Origin: Bacteroidota bacterium
Lineage (GTDB): Bacteria; Bacteroidota; Bacteroidia; Chitinophagales; Chitinophagaceae
Assembly (NCBI GenBank): GCA_023392185.1
Contig: JAEVZP010000045.1
Location: 1-20,191 of the forward strand
Reading direction: 5' to 3'
DNA length: 20,191 nucleotides
A program made the position numbers and the translations under genes. Shown in pieces: positions 1 through 7,004 of this stretch. A model generated the notes under the pieces. The model was not told the origin of the DNA. It did not search any database and saw only the letters and a program-made list of their open reading frames with translations. Each line of letters starts with the position of its first letter. Within the stretch, counting starts at the first letter, position 1.

Positions 1-19
1 CCGGAAATCAACCCTGTAG

Positions 20-72
20 GAACGCGCCAAAAGGCGCGTTCTTTCTTTTTCGGGCGCGTTCTTTTTTTTCTC
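20..72 (+). terminator. Rho-independent terminator with a repeated 3' arm
   Basis: A perfect 9-bp hairpin has arms GAACGCGCC at 20-28 and GGCGCGTTC at 33-41 with an AAAA loop. A T-rich tail follows. The right arm plus its T tract is then repeated at about 53-71. It probably ends a transcript entering from outside the window. Confidence 0.8.
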
Positions 73-117
73 CAACACATTCTTTCTAAAAAGGAATCTC
101 AACGAAACTGGCAACGC

Positions 118-125
118 TACTTTTG
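118..125 (+). promoter_or_regulatory. -7 promoter box of rlmB
   Basis: TACTTTTG fits the Bacteroidota -7 consensus TAnnTTTG. It ends five bases before the rlmB ATG, so the transcript would start at or next to the start codon. No clear TTTG -33 box is seen at the usual 18-19 base spacing. Confidence 0.55.
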
Positions 126-130
126 CGTTC

Positions 131-880
131 ATGAAGCCGTATCGTCGTCCGTCGCTGCCCCTGATCATTGGCCGCAAACCCGTAATGGAAGCTATTGTGG
201 GCGGCGAAGCCATTGAGAAATTATACGTACTGCGCTCGGCTGCCGGTCCGGAAATCTCCGACCTGAAACGCGCCGCCAATGGCCGCAATATTCCCATTGC
301 GCTGGTGCCGGTAGAAAAGCTTTCCCAGCTCACCAAAGCGCAGCATCAGGGCGTGGTGGCCATTGGCGGTGTCTTGAATTACATCGAGCTTCAGGATGCG
401 ATTGACCACGTGGTGACCCAAGGCGAAACACCGCTTTTCCTGTTGCTGGATGGCGTGACAGACGTGCGGAATATCGGCGCGATTGCCCGCTCGGCCTTGT
501 GCCTCGGCGCGCAGGCGATTATTCTTCCAACCGCTTCCGGCGCTACGCTTACGGAAGACGCCGTGAAGACGTCGGCAGGCGCGCTGCGGCAGATTCTACT
601 CGTGCGGGTGCCAACCGTTCCGAAAACCATTGACGCCCTCCGGCTCAACGGCATCAGCGTATTTGGCACGCAGATGAAAGGCAGCATTCCGCTTCCGGAA
701 GCCGATTTTTCGGGTCCTTGCTGCATTGTGATGGGGGAGGAAGGCAGCGGTGTTTCTAAAGAGGTGCTTAAAAGCGCCGATGCGCTGATTCGCATTCCAA
801 TGGCCGGCGGCTTCGATTCGCTGAACGTGAGCGTGGCGGCCTCCATTATTCTCTACGAAGCGCAGCGGCAAAGAGGTTAA
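131..880 (+). CDS. rlmB: 23S rRNA (guanosine-2'-O)-methyltransferase RlmB, TrmH/SpoU family
   Basis: This is a SAM-dependent 2'-O-methyltransferase of the SPOUT class; the family methylates a guanosine in the peptidyl-transferase region of 23S rRNA. The 249-residue length is normal for the RlmB/TrmH group 3 family. An N-terminal substrate-binding domain begins with the typical IIGRKPVMEAI stretch (about residues 12-22). The C-terminal knot domain has the three SpoU motifs: LDGVTDVRNIGAIARSA (motif 1, about 107-123), IVMGEEGSGVSKEVL (motif 2, about 199-213) and IPMAGGFDSLNVSVAASI (motif 3, about 223-240). The ATG at 131 lies just after a promoter-like box. The gene stands alone, and its TAA stop lies inside a repeat sequence starting at 878. 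Other TrmH-family 2'-O-methyltransferases are possible, but the domain layout favours RlmB. Confidence 0.9.
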   Translation: MKPYRRPSLPLIIGRKPVMEAIVGGEAIEKLYVLRSAAGPEISDLKRAANGRNIPIALVPVEKLSQLTKAQHQGVVAIGGVLNYIELQDAIDHVVTQGETPLFLLLDGVTDVRNIGAIARSALCLGAQAIILPTASGATLTEDAVKTSAGALRQILLVRVPTVPKTIDALRLNGISVFGTQMKGSIPLPEADFSGPCCIVMGEEGSGVSKEVLKSADALIRIPMAGGFDSLNVSVAASIILYEAQRQRG

Positions 881-898
881 TTTCTCAATGGCTCAATG
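878..898. repeat. Left arm of an interrupted inverted repeat
   Basis: TAATTTCTCAA followed by TGGCTCAATG reads as the reverse complement of 1133-1161, except that the distal copy carries eight extra bases (TTTTCAAA) between the two halves. The first three bases are the rlmB stop codon. A third relative lies at 10219-10241, at the stop codon of the CCG-domain gene. Confidence 0.6.
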
Positions 899-943
899 GG
901 AAAAGACGCTCTGATTTTTGTCTGTAGAAACCTTCCTGGTATT

Positions 944-1030
944 TTTTGTCATTCCGCCAAAGGCGGAATCTGAGAAAAAGGAGGCCTGCGGTATTATGCT
1001 GAGACCCCGCCTCTCGGCGGGGTGACAAAA
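944..1030. repeat. REP-like pair of inverted hairpins
   Basis: Two hairpin units face each other. The first is GTCATTCCGCC-AAA-GGCGGAAT at 949-969. The second, read on the minus strand, is GTCACCCCGCC-GAGA-GGCGGGGT. Both end in TCTGAG/TCTCAG, and the pair is enclosed by TTTTGTCA/TGACAAAA. The TT/AA pairs of one unit are CC/GG pairs in the other, so base pairing is kept. This resembles bacterial REP/BIME elements. No RAYT transposase is visible in the window. Confidence 0.65.
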
Positions 1031-1132
1031 CAAGGCGAAACAGGCGCTAAAAATCGGCGCTAAAAAAGAGAAATTCGGTATTCAGATAGCAGCAGAAGCG
1101 CAATCAGTTATCAATGCCTGAATACATTGAGT

Positions 1133-1161
1133 CATTGAGCCATTTTCAAATTGAGAAATTA
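1133..1161. repeat. Right arm of the interrupted inverted repeat
   Basis: CATTGAGCCA and TTGAGAAATTA flank eight extra bases; together they mirror 878-898. The arm ends seven bases before the -7 box of the riboswitch transcript, so the repeat may supply part of the promoter's upstream sequence. Confidence 0.55.
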
Positions 1162-1167
1162 TTCCCG

Positions 1168-1175
1168 TACTTTTG
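1168..1175 (+). promoter_or_regulatory. -7 promoter box of the cobalamin riboswitch operon
   Basis: TACTTTTG matches TAnnTTTG. A start site 5-7 bases downstream (about 1181) would place the riboswitch at the very 5' end of the message. A convincing -33 box is not seen. Confidence 0.6.
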
Positions 1176-1182
1176 CGCAGCA

Positions 1183-1352
1183 TTTGGTTCCGGCCTTTGG
1201 GTTGGATGAAAAGGGAATCCGGTGTAATTCCGGAACAGTACCCGCTGCTGTAAGTTCCAAAAAAGGGTTTTCTATCTCCATAAAAGCCACTGCCCCGGAA
1301 AGGGTGGGAAGGCGAAAGAGAAACCCCGGAACGAGTCAGAAGACCTGCCCGA
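1183..1352 (+). ncRNA. Cobalamin (B12) riboswitch aptamer
   Basis: The conserved cobalamin riboswitch blocks appear in the right order: AAAGGGAAtccGGTGtaAtTCCGG in outline from 1210, ACAGTACCCGCTGCTGTAA (the B12 box region) at 1235-1253, GCCACTG at 1287-1293, GGGAAGGCG at 1307-1315 and AGTCAGAAGACCTGCC at 1335-1350. In this class, bound cobalamin turns off uptake genes. The region after it (1353-1508) holds a possible AGACCC/GGGTCT stem (1399-1404 with 1433-1438), but no clear terminator with a T run. Control may therefore act on translation of the next gene; that is inference. The 3' limit is approximate. Confidence 0.92.
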
Positions 1353-1508
1353 TGCACCACCATTGCTGCGCTGCTTTCGGGATTAAAGGCACCGGCTCAG
1401 ACCCTTATCAGGAGCGCCGTATCGGGCTATCCGGGTCTTTGCAGGGCTTCGCATTTCCGGAAAAGTGGCAAGGCAATCAACGCTTTGAAACCTCTTTTTT
1501 CCCAAAAA

Positions 1509-2528
1509 ATGCCCATGCGCAATTCTGTACTCCTCGCGGCTGGCCTGCTGGCTGCCACTTCTTTTTCCGCAACCGCCCAAACGGTGGCCGATTTTGAGGC
1601 CCTGACCCTTCCGGGAACCGACACCGCTTATATCAATTATTCTGCGCCCGGCACCGATGTGGGCTTCAGCAGCGGACTGGCGTACTTCCCAACGGTCTAT
1701 GATACTTCCTTCGGGTACGCTTACTGGTCAAAAGGATTTGCCTATTCCAACCGGAAGGATTCGGTGAAAGGAGGCCTTTCCGGCGAGTATAATGCGCGTC
1801 CCGGCGGCGCTTTTTCCGGAAATAACTATGTGGTAGCCTATGGTTCGGAAAACATCATTCGCCTTACCGGCGCGGCGCAGGGCAGCGGCGTAAGCGGGTT
1901 GTACGTCACCAACAACAATTATGCGTTTTACAGCATGCTCAACGGCGATGCTTACGCCCGTAAATTCGGCGATACCACCGGCACCAGCTCCGGCCTGCCA
2001 CAGGGCACTTATCCCGACTACTACAAAATGGTTTTCCGGGGCTACCTGAACGGAGCTATCAAAACCGACAGCGTAGAATTTTACCTGGCCGACTATCGCG
2101 CTGCCAACCCGGCTGCCGACTATATCGTAAAAGACTGGAAATGGGTTTCGCTCACCGCACTGGGCCGCGTCGATAGCGTACAGATTGTGATGCGCTCTTC
2201 AGATGTAGGACCTTACGGAATCAATACGCCGACCTACTTCTGCCTGGACAATTTCACCACCAACGAAACCAATATGAGCGTTTCTGCAACCGCTGTGGCC
2301 GCGCTGAAAGTGTATCCAAACCCGGCGGTTGAAAATATTACGGTAGAAGCAAGCAGCAGCCTGCCAGAGCGCATTTCTGTGTTGGATCTTTCCGGAAAAA
2401 TGGTGCTTTTCATGCAACCCACCGGCCTCAAAACCACACTGGCAATCGGCCATCTGCCCGCCGGAACGTATCAGCTTTTGATCAGCAGCAAAGAAGGGGT
2501 TGCGACGCACCGATTTGTAAAGCCGTAA
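1509..2528 (+). CDS. DUF4465-type secreted surface protein with T9SS sorting domain, candidate cobalamin-binding protein
   Basis: First gene behind the B12 riboswitch, so probably induced when cobalamin is scarce. The ATG at 1509 (or 1515) is preferred to an upstream TTG at 1485, because it puts a signal peptide (NSVLLAAGLLAATSFSATAQ) directly at the N terminus. The mature part runs from VADFEALTLPG through aromatic and glycine-rich beta-type sequence to TPTYFCLDNFTTN (about residue 250), the layout of DUF4465. The last 75 or so residues, from VYPNPAVENITV to ATHRFVKP, form a type A T9SS C-terminal domain, which predicts export to the outer surface. As I recall, the surface B12-binding proteins called BtuH in gut Bacteroides belong to a DUF4465-like family. 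That and the riboswitch suggest a cobalamin capture role; direct binding is inference. Confidence 0.8.
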   Translation: MPMRNSVLLAAGLLAATSFSATAQTVADFEALTLPGTDTAYINYSAPGTDVGFSSGLAYFPTVYDTSFGYAYWSKGFAYSNRKDSVKGGLSGEYNARPGGAFSGNNYVVAYGSENIIRLTGAAQGSGVSGLYVTNNNYAFYSMLNGDAYARKFGDTTGTSSGLPQGTYPDYYKMVFRGYLNGAIKTDSVEFYLADYRAANPAADYIVKDWKWVSLTALGRVDSVQIVMRSSDVGPYGINTPTYFCLDNFTTNETNMSVSATAVAALKVYPNPAVENITVEASSSLPERISVLDLSGKMVLFMQPTGLKTTLAIGHLPAGTYQLLISSKEGVATHRFVKP

Positions 2529-2538
2529 TCGCGAGCGA

Positions 2539-2579
2539 CTTGTCAAGTCCCCGGTCGACCTGCCGTTGGACTTGACAAG
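2539..2579. repeat. Inverted repeat after the DUF4465 gene
   Basis: CTTGTCAAGTCC at 2539-2550 and GGACTTGACAAG at 2568-2579 are perfect 12-base arms with a 17-base loop, starting 10 bases after the stop codon. It could be a weak terminator or attenuator, but it lacks a T run and may simply be part of the adjoining repeat element. Confidence 0.55.
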
Positions 2580-2709
2580 AAGCGGTCTCATAAATACCGT
2601 GAATGTCGAAAAGGGTGTCAGGCTGAGCTTGTCGAAGCCCGCATTTTGAGCCCTTCGGCAAGCTCAGGGTGACAACAGAAGTGCTTCAAAACCATTTATG
2701 AGACCGCTT
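2580..2709. repeat. Composite 130-bp palindromic element (MITE/REP-like)
   Basis: Perfect 16-base terminal arms AAGCGGTCTCATAAAT (2580-2595) and ATTTATGAGACCGCTT (2694-2709) enclose a second, imperfect inverted pair. That pair consists of units of the GTCAnnCTGAGCTTGyCGAAG type at about 2615-2640 and 2648-2674. The element fills the gap between two genes of the B12 locus. It has no coding content. Confidence 0.75.
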
Positions 2710-2737
2710 CAAGTCTCTATTCATCTACCGAGTTAAA

Positions 2738-3736
2738 TTGAATCGATTGAAAAAATTCTTCCTTTTCCTCGCTGCCTTTCCGGTCTTTGGCGCGAATGCA
2801 CAGTTTGCGCCCCAGGCCGGGCTGCCGGGTAGCACTGCCGTTCCGGCAACCAGCCCGCTGATCAAAGGCTGGGCGACGCAGTGCAGCGTCACGCGCGGCT
2901 GGAAAGACATTCGCGATAAAAGCGCGGGGTCCGTTGGCCTTGGCATGGATAGCGACGGCACCGGTCCGGCCAACAGTTACATTATCAGCCTCGGCGACAG
3001 CGGCGTAGCAGTCTTGCAGTTTGCCATTCCAATCGCCGACGGCCCCGGCCCCGATCTGGCTGTTTTTGAAAACGGATTTATTAATCCAACCAATCCGGAA
3101 GAAGCATTTCTGGAACTGGCTTTTGTGGAAGTGAGCTCTGACGGGCAAAACTATTTCCGGTTTCCGGCCCTGTCGGAAGCCGACACGACATCCCAAATTC
3201 CCGGTGCAGGCGTGTATCTGGATTGCCGGAAATATCACAATCTCGCCGGGACGTACCGGGGTGGTTTCGGTACGCCTTTTGACCTGTCGGAGCTGCCCAA
3301 CGATCCGTTGCTCAACAAAAGCCGGATTACCCATGTGCGCCTGGTGGATGTCATCGGAAGCGTGGGGCCGGAAGGCAGCCGGGATGCACAAGGCCGCAAA
3401 ATCAACGATCCGTTCCCGACGCCGTTTCCCACTGGCGGTTTTGACCTCGATGCCGTAGCCGTGCTGAATGATGCAAATTCTCAGGGCGTTGGAAGTACAG
3501 CCTTCGCGGCAGCCGTGCGCGTGTCGCCCAACCCGGCTACAGAGTGGTTGCACATCGAAATTTCCGGAAAAGATTTTCAGTACATCCTGCGGAGCCTGGA
3601 AGGGAAAAGGATGACGTCTGGTGAAGCAACGGAAGCCGTGCAAATTCCGGTTTCAGGATTACCGAAAGGTCTTTATTTTGTGGAGATTAAAACCCGTGCG
3701 GGTGACACATGGCGCGAAAAAATTATAGTGCAGTAG
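2738..3736 (+). CDS. Secreted surface protein with T9SS sorting domain, B12 locus, unnamed family
   Basis: No ATG is available at the 5' end. TTG at 2738 (or TTG at 2747) gives a good signal peptide ending FPVFGANAQ. The mature protein has recognisable conserved-looking blocks: GLGMDSDGTGPANSYIISLG, DLAVFENGF (about 110-118), VEVSSDGQNYFRFP, HVRLVDVIGS and GGFDLDAVAVLND (about 236-248). I know this pattern from secreted beta-rich proteins found beside TonB receptors, but cannot name a family. It ends in a T9SS type A domain (VSPNPATEWLHIEI to TWREKIIVQ). It overlaps the next gene by 28 bases, so the two are probably translationally coupled. Its place between a riboswitch and BtuG/BtuB homologues suggests a part in corrinoid capture; the exact job is unknown. 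Confidence 0.75.
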   Translation: MNRLKKFFLFLAAFPVFGANAQFAPQAGLPGSTAVPATSPLIKGWATQCSVTRGWKDIRDKSAGSVGLGMDSDGTGPANSYIISLGDSGVAVLQFAIPIADGPGPDLAVFENGFINPTNPEEAFLELAFVEVSSDGQNYFRFPALSEADTTSQIPGAGVYLDCRKYHNLAGTYRGGFGTPFDLSELPNDPLLNKSRITHVRLVDVIGSVGPEGSRDAQGRKINDPFPTPFPTGGFDLDAVAVLNDANSQGVGSTAFAAAVRVSPNPATEWLHIEISGKDFQYILRSLEGKRMTSGEATEAVQIPVSGLPKGLYFVEIKTRAGDTWREKIIVQ

Positions 3737-4785
3737 TCCTGGTTGCGGCGCTGGCCTGGGCAGGGTGCATCGGCCCGGAACCGGCACCGTCGGGGCCGGT
3801 AACCCCGACGGCAACCGGCGATGTTTTGGTGGTGTGCGAAGGCAGCCTGGGCAACGGCAACAGTGCGCTCACCAAGTTGCCCGCCGACACCGCCCAGACC
3901 GCCGCCGAAGACGTTTTCTACGCCGTCAACGGACAGCAGCTGGGCGATATTTTCCAGAGCATCACGCCGGTGGGAAATGAACTTGCCTTGTGCATCAACA
4001 ACTCCGACAGGATTTATTTTGTCAACGCTTCGGACTACCGGCTGCAACACACCATTCCGGTGGCCAAGCCGCGCTATCTGGCGGTAACGGGCGGCGACCG
4101 GGCTTTTGTTTCCACCCTTTTCAGCAACCGCGTTTTCGTTATCAACACCGCCACTTACACGGTTACCGACACGGCTTTTTTGCCGTTTCAAAACCCGGAA
4201 GGACTGGCGTATTTACCTCATAACCAGCTTTACGTTGCCGCCCACGACACCGCTAATAACCACCTCTACCAGGTCGGGCTGAGTCAGACCCGACTGTTGG
4301 ATTCTATTTTCATTGGCCGGAAAGCGCCGCAGGCCGTGCTCGCCGACAAGCATCAGAATCTCTGGGTGGTTTCCGGAAACGACCCGCAAGGGGTGGCCCC
4401 GGCGCTTACCTGCCTGGACCCACGAACCCGCACGATTGTAGCGCAGTATGATTTTCCGGCGGGCAAGGAAGTCATCAAGCCCTGCTTTAACGAGGGCCGC
4501 GACACGCTCTATTGGTTGAGTGTGGATTACTACGGCGGGGCGGGGCAGAGCGGGGTTTTCCGGATGCCGATAAGTGCGTCCGCGCTCCCGCAAACGCCCT
4601 TCGTAGTTTCCGGAAACTTACAGTATTTCTGGGCTTTGGGCATTCAGCCGGGCACCGGAAACGTTTACATCGGTGACCCGAAAGGCTTTACCCAGCGCGG
4701 CGAAGTGCTGGTGTATTCCCCTTCCGGAAATTTGATTAAACGCTGGAAAACCGGCGTGGGACCCAGTTCGTTTTTGTTTTTATAG
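3709..4785 (+). CDS. BtuG-like YncE-type beta-propeller surface lipoprotein
   Basis: A hydrophobic leader ends in LAWAGC, with the lipoprotein cysteine at residue 20; Trp at -3 is unusual. It is followed by a Pro/Gly-rich linker and repeated beta-propeller blades. Examples of the blade pattern are GDVLVVCEGSLGNGNSALTK, NRVFVINTATYTVTDT, GLAYLPHNQLYVAAHD, WVVSGND and VYIGDPKGF...GEVLVYSPSGNLIKRWKTG. The 358-residue length fits a seven-bladed propeller. In Bacteroides, BtuG is such a lipoprotein, binds cobalamin very tightly and caps the BtuB receptor. Here the gene sits behind the riboswitch and before btuB, so the same role is likely. Its start lies inside the preceding gene (28-base overlap), which indicates coupled translation. 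Sequence identity to known BtuG was not measured. Confidence 0.8.
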   Translation: MARKNYSAVVLVAALAWAGCIGPEPAPSGPVTPTATGDVLVVCEGSLGNGNSALTKLPADTAQTAAEDVFYAVNGQQLGDIFQSITPVGNELALCINNSDRIYFVNASDYRLQHTIPVAKPRYLAVTGGDRAFVSTLFSNRVFVINTATYTVTDTAFLPFQNPEGLAYLPHNQLYVAAHDTANNHLYQVGLSQTRLLDSIFIGRKAPQAVLADKHQNLWVVSGNDPQGVAPALTCLDPRTRTIVAQYDFPAGKEVIKPCFNEGRDTLYWLSVDYYGGAGQSGVFRMPISASALPQTPFVVSGNLQYFWALGIQPGTGNVYIGDPKGFTQRGEVLVYSPSGNLIKRWKTGVGPSSFLFL

Positions 4786-4796
4786 ATTAGAAGTGT

Positions 4797-4894
4797 TGGG
4801 GCGTGCCCCTTCCCCCTCCTTACGTCGGGGTGCGGGTCGGGCTTTCGGCTGTCACCCTGAGCTTGCCGAATGTCACTCTGAGCTTGTCGAAGGG
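4797..4894. repeat. Mosaic of GC-rich and tandem CTGAGCTTG repeats
   Basis: The stretch opens with GGGGCGTGCCCC at about 4798-4809 and a GC-rich inverted segment. Two head-to-tail units follow: TGTCACCCTGAGCTTGCCGAA (4850-4870) and TGTCACTCTGAGCTTGTCGAA (4871-4891). These are the same unit found as an inverted pair at 2615-2674. No gene is seen between 4786 and 5042. Confidence 0.6.
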
Positions 4895-4909
4895 TCTATC
4901 CCTCACGCG

Positions 4910-4958
4910 AAAACCGGCAACCTGTCAGGTTTTCAAAACCTGACAGGTTGCCGGTTTT
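4910..4958. repeat. 49-bp near-perfect palindrome
   Basis: Arms of 24 bases at 4910-4933 and 4935-4958 are exact reverse complements around a single C. The core contains CCTGTCAGG/CCTGACAGG, the same word that recurs at 9277-9432. With no T run it is not a standard terminator; it may form a cruciform in DNA or an extended RNA hairpin before btuB. Confidence 0.85.
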
Positions 4959-5042
4959 CCGGAACAACTGCGAAAGAATCTGCGGCGATCAATAGAAGAA
5001 AGTCCGCCTCTCATTTTCCGGAAATTTGCATCTTCTGTATTC

Positions 5043-6920
5043 ATGAACCTCCGAAACCTTTTGGTGCTCTTCCTGCTGCCCACAGCGGCGCAGGCACAGC
5101 TACACGACACGCTTTCGGAGCAGATCATTTCCGGAAAACGCATCCTGAAACCGCTCTCGCCGGGCATCAGCGGGCTGAAAACCCTGACGCTGGACAGCAG
5201 CCAATTGCTGCGGCCCGCCTTCACAGATGTAAGCCGCATCCTGACGGAAAACCTGCCTGTTTTTATCCGCACTACCGGCGTGAACGGACCGGCTACTTTG
5301 AGCATTCGCGGGGCTTCGGCGGCGCAATCGGTGGTGTTGTGGGAAGGCGTGCCGATCCGGAATCCGGCGATGGGATTGACCGACATTTCCATGCTGCAAT
5401 CCGGGCTTTTTGAGGCTATCACGCTCGTGCCGGGCGGCGCGCCTGCGCTGTGGGGCAGCGGTAATGTAGGCGGCGTGTTGCAACTCCAAAACGAGCCGCT
5501 CCGGTTTCCGGAAAAAAAAGGCTGGAACGGTTTTACAGGACTGGGCGGTGGTTCTTTCAATTTGCTCAACGGTGCCATCGGGCTCAAACACAACGGCCCG
5601 AAAGCTTTTTGGGGCGTGCGCGCCTTTGGCAGCCGGGCCGATTATGCTTTTGATTACCGGGACGAAAAAGGAACGTCAAAACACATCGACAATGCTCAGA
5701 CAGCGCAATATGGAATGCTGGTGCAGGGCGGACAGAAAACAGGTGGCGGATGGCTGCTGCGCCAGGATGTATGGCTTCAAAAAGCAGCGCGCGACCTGCC
5801 GCCGGCGTTGTTTGAAACCCAGAGCCGGAAGCATCAGGAAGACGAAGCATTGCGCATCCGCGTGAGCGCCGAAAAGGCGGGATTGCGCCACAACTATTCT
5901 TTTGTCGCCGCTGCGCTGCACGAAGGGCTGCGCTACACCGACCCCGATGCGGCCTTGCAAAGCAGCCTCAAAACCACTACTTTTTTCGGAAAAGCCGCCT
6001 ACCAGTACCGGTTTGGAAGGGGAAAAGTATTCGCAGATCTGCCGGTGCAGTTCTCGGCAGCCGAGACGGGCGGCAACCAGTACAACCAACCCCGGATTGG
6101 CTTGGGAATCGGGGCTGAAAATCGTTTCTGGAACGAAAAAATCACCGCTTCGGTTGTCCTGCGCACGGAGCACATCAACGACCAAACGGTGCTTTTGCCG
6201 GGCGTAAACGGGCTGTTTCGCGTGCTGCCCAAGACAGTTTTGCGCGCGTCGGTGCAGCGCAGCTACCGCGCACCCACACTCACCGAACTGTATTATTTTC
6301 CGGGTGGAAATGCAGCATTGAAGCCGGAAATTGGGTGGGGCGGCGAGCTGGGTGCGCGACAGGATTTTGGAAAAGCCCATTGGCAGGGATACGTGGACGC
6401 CACCGTTTTCCACCGCGACATCCAAGACTGGATTATCTGGTATGGCGGGGCCATCTGGACGCCCCACAACATTGCGCGGGTGCAAACCCAGGGCGTGGAA
6501 CTGGAAGGCGAATTGCAGGGTTCTTTTTCCGGAATTTCCCTTGGCCTGCGGCCCGGATTTACTTATACCCGCGCCCGGACGATGGAAAGCGCCGCACCCA
6601 ACGACGGCTCGGTGGGCTGTCAGATTCCGCATACGCCGCTGACGACGGCGCGGGTGAGCGCCTGGCTGGGATGGAAAAATCTCCGGGTTGACGGGGGCAG
6701 CGTTTACACCGGCTACCGTTTTATCACCTCCGACGAAAGCGCCTGGATTCCGGACTATTGGCTGAATAGTGCCTCGGCTTCTTATGCTGTACCGCTGAAA
6801 AAACAAACGCTGCATTTTGAGGTGCGCTGTAACAATCTGGCGAACACTTCCTACCTGTCTGTTGCGGGGCGACCGGGCCTGCCAAGGCATTTTACAGTTG
6901 GCGTGCTGGGGCGGTTTTGA
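5043..6920 (+). CDS. btuB: BtuB-like TonB-dependent outer-membrane receptor for cobalamin
   Basis: A 625-residue outer-membrane receptor, close to the BtuB size. A signal peptide ends at TAAQAQ (residue 19) and is followed by a TonB-box-like segment (LHDTLSEQIISGKRI). The plug domain includes LTENLPVFIRTTGVNGPATLSIRG-type sequence, VLWEGVPIRNPAMGLTDIS and ITLVPGGAPALWGSGNVGGVLQL (about 65-155). A long alternating beta-barrel follows, with the family landmark RSYRAPTLTELYYFPGGNAALKPEIG (about 400-425). It ends in ...VGVLGRF, a terminal Phe as in barrel proteins. The ATG at 5043 follows a 257-base repeat-filled gap. A weak GAAATTTG box at 5021-5028 could be its own promoter; otherwise it is read from the riboswitch promoter. 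Cobalamin specificity rests on the riboswitch and the BtuG neighbour. Confidence 0.88.
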   Translation: MNLRNLLVLFLLPTAAQAQLHDTLSEQIISGKRILKPLSPGISGLKTLTLDSSQLLRPAFTDVSRILTENLPVFIRTTGVNGPATLSIRGASAAQSVVLWEGVPIRNPAMGLTDISMLQSGLFEAITLVPGGAPALWGSGNVGGVLQLQNEPLRFPEKKGWNGFTGLGGGSFNLLNGAIGLKHNGPKAFWGVRAFGSRADYAFDYRDEKGTSKHIDNAQTAQYGMLVQGGQKTGGGWLLRQDVWLQKAARDLPPALFETQSRKHQEDEALRIRVSAEKAGLRHNYSFVAAALHEGLRYTDPDAALQSSLKTTTFFGKAAYQYRFGRGKVFADLPVQFSAAETGGNQYNQPRIGLGIGAENRFWNEKITASVVLRTEHINDQTVLLPGVNGLFRVLPKTVLRASVQRSYRAPTLTELYYFPGGNAALKPEIGWGGELGARQDFGKAHWQGYVDATVFHRDIQDWIIWYGGAIWTPHNIARVQTQGVELEGELQGSFSGISLGLRPGFTYTRARTMESAAPNDGSVGCQIPHTPLTTARVSAWLGWKNLRVDGGSVYTGYRFITSDESAWIPDYWLNSASASYAVPLKKQTLHFEVRCNNLANTSYLSVAGRPGLPRHFTVGVLGRF

Positions 6921-6942
6921 TAGTACCTGCTTAATATATCAG

Positions 6943-6982
6943 GTAAAAGCCCGGAACGCTTTTACACGCCCCGGGCTTTTAC
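6943..6982. terminator. Bidirectional terminator between btuB and msrA
   Basis: Perfect 12-base arms GTAAAAGCCCGG (6943-6954) and CCGGGCTTTTAC (6971-6982) enclose a 16-base loop, in the 84-base gap between convergent btuB and msrA. The A and T runs within the arms can serve either direction. Confidence 0.75.
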
Positions 6983-7004
6983 TCCGGAAGTTTCCGGAAA
7001 TATT

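Noticed and set aside
1151..1597. Open frame of 148 codons on the plus strand
   Set aside because: It runs through the cobalamin riboswitch and into the signal peptide region of the DUF4465 gene in another frame; its sequence is not protein-like.
2717..3643. Long minus-strand open frame opposite the second T9SS gene
   Set aside because: The plus strand encodes a signal peptide and T9SS domain here; the minus frame is a GC-driven shadow with no recognisable domain.
5676..6890. 404-codon minus-strand open frame opposite btuB
   Set aside because: Shadow of the TonB-dependent receptor; composition is rich in Arg, His and Pro with no motif.
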